From: a bacterium
Lineage (GTDB): Bacteria > Patescibacteriota > Saccharimonadia > Saccharimonadales > Saccharimonadaceae
DNA: 7,129 nucleotides
Reading direction: 5' to 3'
NCBI GenBank assembly: GCA_004561445.1
Contig: SFVX01000007.1
Coordinates: forward strand, 1-7,129
Shown here: positions 3,962 through 7,129 of the stretch, piece by piece
Numbering within the stretch: the first letter of the stretch is position 1
Layout: the number at the start of each line of letters is the position of its first letter
The notes under the pieces: generated by a model
Seen by the model: the letters and a program-made list of their open reading frames with translations, nothing else
Databases searched by the model: none
Told to the model about the DNA's origin: nothing
Program-made: the position numbers and the translations under genes

Positions 3962-5659
3962 CTACTCCTGCCCCTGCAGACGTGCAGAAAAGACCTTGTC
4001 ATTGTAGGCAAAAGCCACATCAGCCACTTTGTAACCGTCTGGAGCAAGTATCATGATCTTTTTGTTGCTCTGCAGTTCATTTTCGAAGAATGACGGACGG
4101 AATACATCACGCTCCTGTTCGCTTTCAGAACTTCCGACATTTGAACCACTGCCGAACTGCATAGTCTGGTTTGATATGCCGGAGTTTGTGCTTGTCATCA
4201 TCTTGTCGAACTTGCCAACCCTGTGAGAGAAGTATTCCGCAGATGTTCCGACCGCCCGGAGAACAAGCGTTGTGCCTATGCCATCCATGAGGACACCGAA
4301 ATGCTCTTGACCGTATTTCTCTTTGATCTGGTCAATGCTTTGTGCAGCTATCAAGAACCGGATGCCCCTTGAACGGTAGAGGTTGACACCTTCAGTAACT
4401 TTCTTAAGCTCTCCCAGACGAGGAAACTCGTCAAGCATGAACAGGATCCGCTTGTCTGTGTCATTCTCAAAGCGTGAGAAGAAACTAAGGAACTGATTCA
4501 CGATCAGATTGAGTATGTTCGGCTGATCCGCATCAAGGTACTGCTCTTTGATGCAAATATATACATCCCCATCAAGAAGATCCTGCGGACGGATCACATC
4601 CCCTTTTGAGGTATCAAAGGCATTTATGATATTGTCGTTTGTTGCGATCAGTCTGATCGGTCCGAGCATGGTATCACGGACATTTGCAAAGCTCTCTGCT
4701 TCATCTTCCTGCGTTGCCTGCTTGTAAAAGCTTGATAACAGCATCCATCCCTTTTCACAGTCCGGCTTGCTTTCCGAACCAGAACCGATGCAGAAAGTCT
4801 CGATGAGCTGTGACACCGGAGCGGAACAGATCATTTTCAGACATTCCGCAAAGGAGAACTTCTCCGCAGTGTACTTGTACATGGAGTAGAGCAGTCCGGC
4901 AAGCAGTGTCCTAGCCTGTTGGGTAAAGTATGGGTTGCTCTCATTCTTTGCCATTGGAATTAAAGCGTTTGCAATCTCCGTTACACCCTGTATGTCATTT
5001 TCTACAAAGTCCATGATGCCGAACGGATCATATTTGCAGGGAGCTTGTTCCGAAATGACACTATCCCCGAATGAAAGATACTTGATTTTCCGGTGCATGG
5101 TGTCATGTCTGTACGTGTAGGATTTCTGCAGGAGTTCCCCCTTGACATCCACCACGAACACACTAGGCTGTTCCCCTGCCGGCTTTTCCGTGTCCTTAGA
5201 GCCATAAGAAAGCAGGGTAGGGATAAAGACACCCTGTGATTTACCACTTCCAGGAGTACCAAAGACCGCCACGCTATTTGGTGCATCCTCACTCTGGTTG
5301 TAATATCTGCCCTTTTCCCTTGCGTAAATGATGCCGAAAGGCTCTTTCACACTGTCTACTTTTGATACAGTACCCTCTGTAACGTGTTTATTTGCCCCTA
5401 GGAGCGATTTTAGCAAGTCAACTATCAAATTTACCTTACGATGCTTTAAACGGCTCATAATGCGGTTGTAGAAGTGCAGGAACGTACCGCCAACAGCAAC
5501 CACCCATAACCAGAAAAACTCATAAAGCGCACCGAGGTTGTGTCCGTTGGTGGCTGAAATCCAATAAAAGAAACCGCCTACCATCGCCCAGAAGAAACCG
5601 AGCTTGCATAAAAATCTGAATATCCTATACATCCATTGGAGTATTTTTTCTACTGTCAT
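3962..5659 (-). CDS. virD4: VirD4/TraG-type type IV coupling protein (CD1115-like)
   Basis: This 565-aa membrane ATPase would link the relaxosome to a type IV secretion channel and power DNA transfer. Two hydrophobic segments lie near the N-terminus (about 17-35 and 44-64), as in VirD4/TraG proteins, placing the ATPase domain in the cytoplasm. Walker A is Gly-Thr-Pro-Gly-Ser-Gly-Lys-Ser at 134-141, and Walker B is Ile-Leu-Phe-Met-Leu-Asp-Glu at 405-411, followed by the Phe-Pro-Arg-Leu-Gly typical of the family. An Ala-Ala-Gln-Ser segment at 438-441 matches the usual glutamine motif. Length and style match the VirD4-like proteins of Clostridia conjugative transposons (Tn1549/CD1115 type), from memory. 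It is intact. The start at 5659 has AAAGGA 11 bases upstream, a rather long spacing. It follows the 112-aa gene by 41 bases and is followed closely by the 145-aa gene. No other T4SS gene is present. Confidence 0.93.
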   Translation of the reverse strand: MTVEKILQWMYRIFRFLCKLGFFWAMVGGFFYWISATNGHNLGALYEFFWLWVVAVGGTFLHFYNRIMSRLKHRKVNLIVDLLKSLLGANKHVTEGTVSKVDSVKEPFGIIYAREKGRYYNQSEDAPNSVAVFGTPGSGKSQGVFIPTLLSYGSKDTEKPAGEQPSVFVVDVKGELLQKSYTYRHDTMHRKIKYLSFGDSVISEQAPCKYDPFGIMDFVENDIQGVTEIANALIPMAKNESNPYFTQQARTLLAGLLYSMYKYTAEKFSFAECLKMICSAPVSQLIETFCIGSGSESKPDCEKGWMLLSSFYKQATQEDEAESFANVRDTMLGPIRLIATNDNIINAFDTSKGDVIRPQDLLDGDVYICIKEQYLDADQPNILNLIVNQFLSFFSRFENDTDKRILFMLDEFPRLGELKKVTEGVNLYRSRGIRFLIAAQSIDQIKEKYGQEHFGVLMDGIGTTLVLRAVGTSAEYFSHRVGKFDKMMTSTNSGISNQTMQFGSGSNVGSSESEQERDVFRPSFFENELQSNKKIMILAPDGYKVADVAFAYNDKVFSARLQGQE

Positions 5660-5700
5660 AACTTAATCAATCCTTTCTGTATGTAGACCTCCGCAATAGG

Positions 5701-6039
5701 TCATAGTCCTGCCTTGTTTTTCACTTCAAGAGCGTACTGCCTTATTTTCTCGTCACGCTCTTTCGGTTTAAGCTGATACCACTCAAAAAGCTGTTCTTTG
5801 CTGATGAAATGAGAGCCAAATAAGATCAAAGCGTGATTTCTCTGCTTTTCTGTCACACTTCCGATCCTGTCTCTTTTTTCCTCTGCCTGTTTGATCTTCT
5901 CTTTGAGCCTGTTAATCTCCGTGTCGTAATATGCCACTTTTTCATCATTGGACATATCACTCAGCTTTTTTTTCTTATCCGTCTGACGCTGTTTTTCCCT
6001 CACAGATTCGTCAAGCAGATAATCCTTGTTAAAGTCCAT
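5701..6039 (-). CDS. Relaxosome accessory-like protein (MobC/DUF3847-like)
   Basis: This 112-aa protein heads the - strand transfer operon, transcribed away from mobA across the probable oriT. The ATG at 6039-6037 has AAAGGAG eight bases upstream. The sequence has a very basic Lys-rich N-terminal part (about 14-27), a charged coiled-coil helix (about 32-60), then Arg-Asn-His-Ala-Leu-Ile-Leu-Phe-Gly-Ser-His-Phe (67-78) and a second charged helix. The coiled coil followed by an Arg-x-His-x-Leu-x3-Gly-type element resembles small proteins found beside MobA/MobL relaxases (DUF3847, TraD/MobC-like). These are thought to bind oriT and aid nicking. The family call is from memory of the pattern and is moderate; the location beside oriT supports it. 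It may also regulate the two divergent promoters. Confidence 0.7.
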   Translation of the reverse strand: MDFNKDYLLDESVREKQRQTDKKKKLSDMSNDEKVAYYDTEINRLKEKIKQAEEKRDRIGSVTEKQRNHALILFGSHFISKEQLFEWYQLKPKERDEKIRQYALEVKNKAGL

Positions 6040-6074
6040 TCAATCATCTCCTTTCAAAAAAGTGTTTCATGCAT

Positions 6075-6103
6075 ATTATACTGTCCGAAAAGAAAAAATG
6101 CAA
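6075..6103 (-). promoter_or_regulatory. Promoter of the coupling-protein operon
   Basis: On the - strand, a -35 TTGCAT (6103-6098) and a perfect -10 TATAAT (6080-6075) are separated by 17 bases. The start would fall near 6068, about 30 bases before the ATG of the 112-aa gene. It is divergent from the mobA promoter, with only 11 bases between the two -35 boxes. Confidence 0.75.
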
Positions 6104-6114
6104 ATGTAAGTATA

Positions 6115-6143
6115 TTGCAAGAAATAGCGTAGCGGTGTATAAT
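6115..6143 (+). promoter_or_regulatory. mobA promoter
   Basis: TTGCAA (6115-6120), a 17-base spacer and a perfect TATAAT (6138-6143). The expected start near 6150 lies inside the first inverted repeat of the probable oriT, so relaxosome binding there could repress the operon. The leader before mobA is about 120 bases and contains all the oriT hairpins. Confidence 0.78.
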
Positions 6144-6144
6144 T

Positions 6145-6217
6145 CCTTTACGAAGTAAAGGCGAAATTATGGACACACAGAGTGCGTCCATTGAATTTCG
6201 TGAGGGCTGTGCCCCTC
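6145..6217. other. oriT: Probable origin of transfer (oriT) with nested inverted repeats
   Basis: Three inverted repeats follow each other. CCTTTAC/GTAAAGG (6145-6151, 6155-6161) is perfect with a 3-base loop. ATGGACACAC/GTGCGTCCAT (6169-6178, 6182-6191) has one mismatch and a 3-base loop, and is framed by CGAAATT/AATTTCG (6162-6168, 6194-6200). GAGGGC/GCCCCTC (6202-6207, 6211-6217) has one bulged C. The segment AGAGTGCGTCC (6179-6189) resembles the IncQ/MobQ nick-region core AAGTGCGCCC, which puts the nick within about 6182-6190. Position between mobA and the accessory gene is the usual place. The exact nick and strand cannot be read from sequence. Confidence 0.72.
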
Positions 6218-6271
6218 AACCCCCTTTTCTCGTCCTTGCAGTTTATCACATTTTAGAAAGGAGTGTTTCAT

Positions 6272-7129
6272 ATGTCCGGCTACTACGCAAAAGTATCAAA
6301 TATAAGTGGCGGTAAATCCTGCGTGGCTACATCCGCATACATGAGCCGTGAAAAGATGAAAGATGAACAGATGAACCATACTTTCAATTATTCCGGGCAT
6401 GAACATGATAACACTTTTTCAAATGTGACACTTTGCAAGGGCGCACCGGAAGAATGGCAGGACAAGGAAAAGTTATGGAACGCTGTTGAATCCGAGGAGA
6501 GTGGGAAAAACACAAGAAAAGCAAAGCAGTGGATTCTAGCAGTTCCGCAGGGAATGAGTGAAGAACAGGCGCAGGATGCAGTAAAGGAGTTTCAGAGTTA
6601 TCTTGCTGAAAAAGGAATGTGTTCACAGGCAGACATACACGAACCGGAAAGCAAGCGGAGCGCATCCAGAATTGAAAAGAATGTGCACGTTCATGTACTG
6701 GCAACACAGAGGAAGATCAATGAACGTGGGGAATGGGAACAGATAAAAGAGAAAAAGGTATATGCCAACTGCCGGGATGCCGAGGGAAAGCCTGCATACA
6801 ATCCGGACATTCCAAACGACACCGCCCACCGGATACCAAAGATAGATCCAGAAACCGGAGAACAGAAGATTGGAGCAAGAAACCGCAAAGAGTGGGAGCG
6901 TGTGAAGATACAGAGCAATCCTCTGGATAACCGGGAGCTTATTGAGGAAAGCCGGGCAAAGTGGGCAGAGGTATGCAATAAGCACCTATCTGCAGAACAG
7001 CAGATAGACCACCGGAGCTATGAGAGACAGGGCATTGACAAGGTATCAGAGATACATGAGGGGATCGGCTTTCATCAGCAGGACGAAAGAGCCGAGTATA
7101 ACAAGGCGGTGCAGGAAGTGAACAGCACC
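6272..7129 (+). CDS. mobA: MobA/MobL (MobQ) relaxase, N-terminal part
   Basis: The relaxase cuts one strand at oriT, stays bound to the 5' end through a tyrosine and pilots the strand to the recipient. Within this N-terminal part, Tyr23 in Ala-Thr-Ser-Ala-Tyr-Met-Ser matches the catalytic Tyr25 context of RSF1010 MobA. The metal-binding His triad is visible as His123 (Ala-Asp-Ile-His-Glu-Pro) and His139/His141 (Asn-Val-His-Val-His-Val-Leu). These are the motifs of the MobA/MobL family (PF03389). The ATG at 6272 has AAAGGAG eight bases upstream. The frame runs to the last base here, but 7031-7129 duplicates 1-99, so the gene continues at base 1 after residue 253 and ends at 1002 (586 aa in all). 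It is the first gene of the mob operon, divergent from the accessory/coupling operon with oriT in between. The relaxase domain is complete with no missing motif. Confidence 0.95.
   Translation, partial: MSGYYAKVSNISGGKSCVATSAYMSREKMKDEQMNHTFNYSGHEHDNTFSNVTLCKGAPEEWQDKEKLWNAVESEESGKNTRKAKQWILAVPQGMSEEQAQDAVKEFQSYLAEKGMCSQADIHEPESKRSASRIEKNVHVHVLATQRKINERGEWEQIKEKKVYANCRDAEGKPAYNPDIPNDTAHRIPKIDPETGEQKIGARNRKEWERVKIQSNPLDNRELIEESRAKWAEVCNKHLSAEQQIDHRSYERQGIDKVSEIHEGIGFHQQDERAEYNKAVQEVNST
7031..7129. repeat. Right copy of 99-bp terminal overlap (circular join)
   Basis: Identical to 1-99; see the left copy. Removing one copy gives a 7,030-bp circle. Confidence 0.95.

Noticed and set aside
6242..6250. 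TTTATCACA as a DnaA box
   Set aside because: It lacks one base of the TTATNCACA consensus and lies in the mobA leader, far from the iterons.
6384..6985. - strand frames antisense to the relaxase domain
   Set aside because: They overlap the conserved catalytic part of mobA, have hydrophobic Cys/Phe/Ser-rich composition and lack ribosome sites.

Overview
The window is one complete small circular plasmid written linearly. Its first 99 bases (1-99) are identical to its last 99 (7031-7129), and the relaxase reading frame runs through that join without a break (exactly 253 codons from 6272 to 7030, then in phase from base 1). The unique circle is therefore 7,030 bp. Strong AAGGAG-type ribosome sites, moderate to low G+C, a MobA/MobL relaxase, a VirD4-like coupling protein of the type found in Clostridia conjugative transposons, and a Rep_3 initiator all point to a Bacillota host, most likely a gut-type clostridium (Lachnospiraceae/Oscillospiraceae). 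The host is inferred from gene style, not from a match.

Layout on the circle: (1) The mobilisation operon on the + strand starts at 6272, crosses the join and ends at 1235. It holds mobA (586 aa), a second gene lying wholly inside mobA in another frame (158-619), and a 78-aa gene whose ATG overlaps the mobA stop (999-1235). (2) A 207-bp non-coding stretch with three inverted repeats (1236-1442) separates it from the convergent replication operon. (3) The replication operon on the - strand runs from rep (3204 to 2113) through three small coupled genes: a Cys-rich zinc-ribbon-like protein, a 67-aa protein and a very acidic 86-aa protein. (4) The origin lies upstream of rep (3205-3475): four iterons, an inverted half-iteron inside a near-consensus rep promoter, an A+T-rich tract and another pair of short repeats. 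(5) A classical terminator (3476-3504) ends the second - strand operon, which reads from 6039 to 3521: a 112-aa relaxosome-accessory-like protein, a 565-aa VirD4/TraG-type coupling ATPase and a 145-aa protein of unknown function. (6) The 232-bp space between the divergent transfer operons holds two back-to-back promoters and nested inverted repeats that form the probable oriT.

Working together: Rep and the iterons maintain the plasmid. The MobA relaxase, probably with the 112-aa protein, nicks oriT, and the plasmid's own coupling protein would deliver the relaxosome to a mating channel. No channel (T4SS) genes are present, so a co-resident conjugative element must supply one. No resistance, toxin-antitoxin, partition or other cargo gene was recognised. 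The most notable points are the fully nested gene in mobA with its own excellent ribosome site (the arrangement known from ColE1 mbeB/mbeD), a coupling protein on so small a plasmid, and the promoter/iteron and promoter/oriT overlaps that suggest self-regulation.
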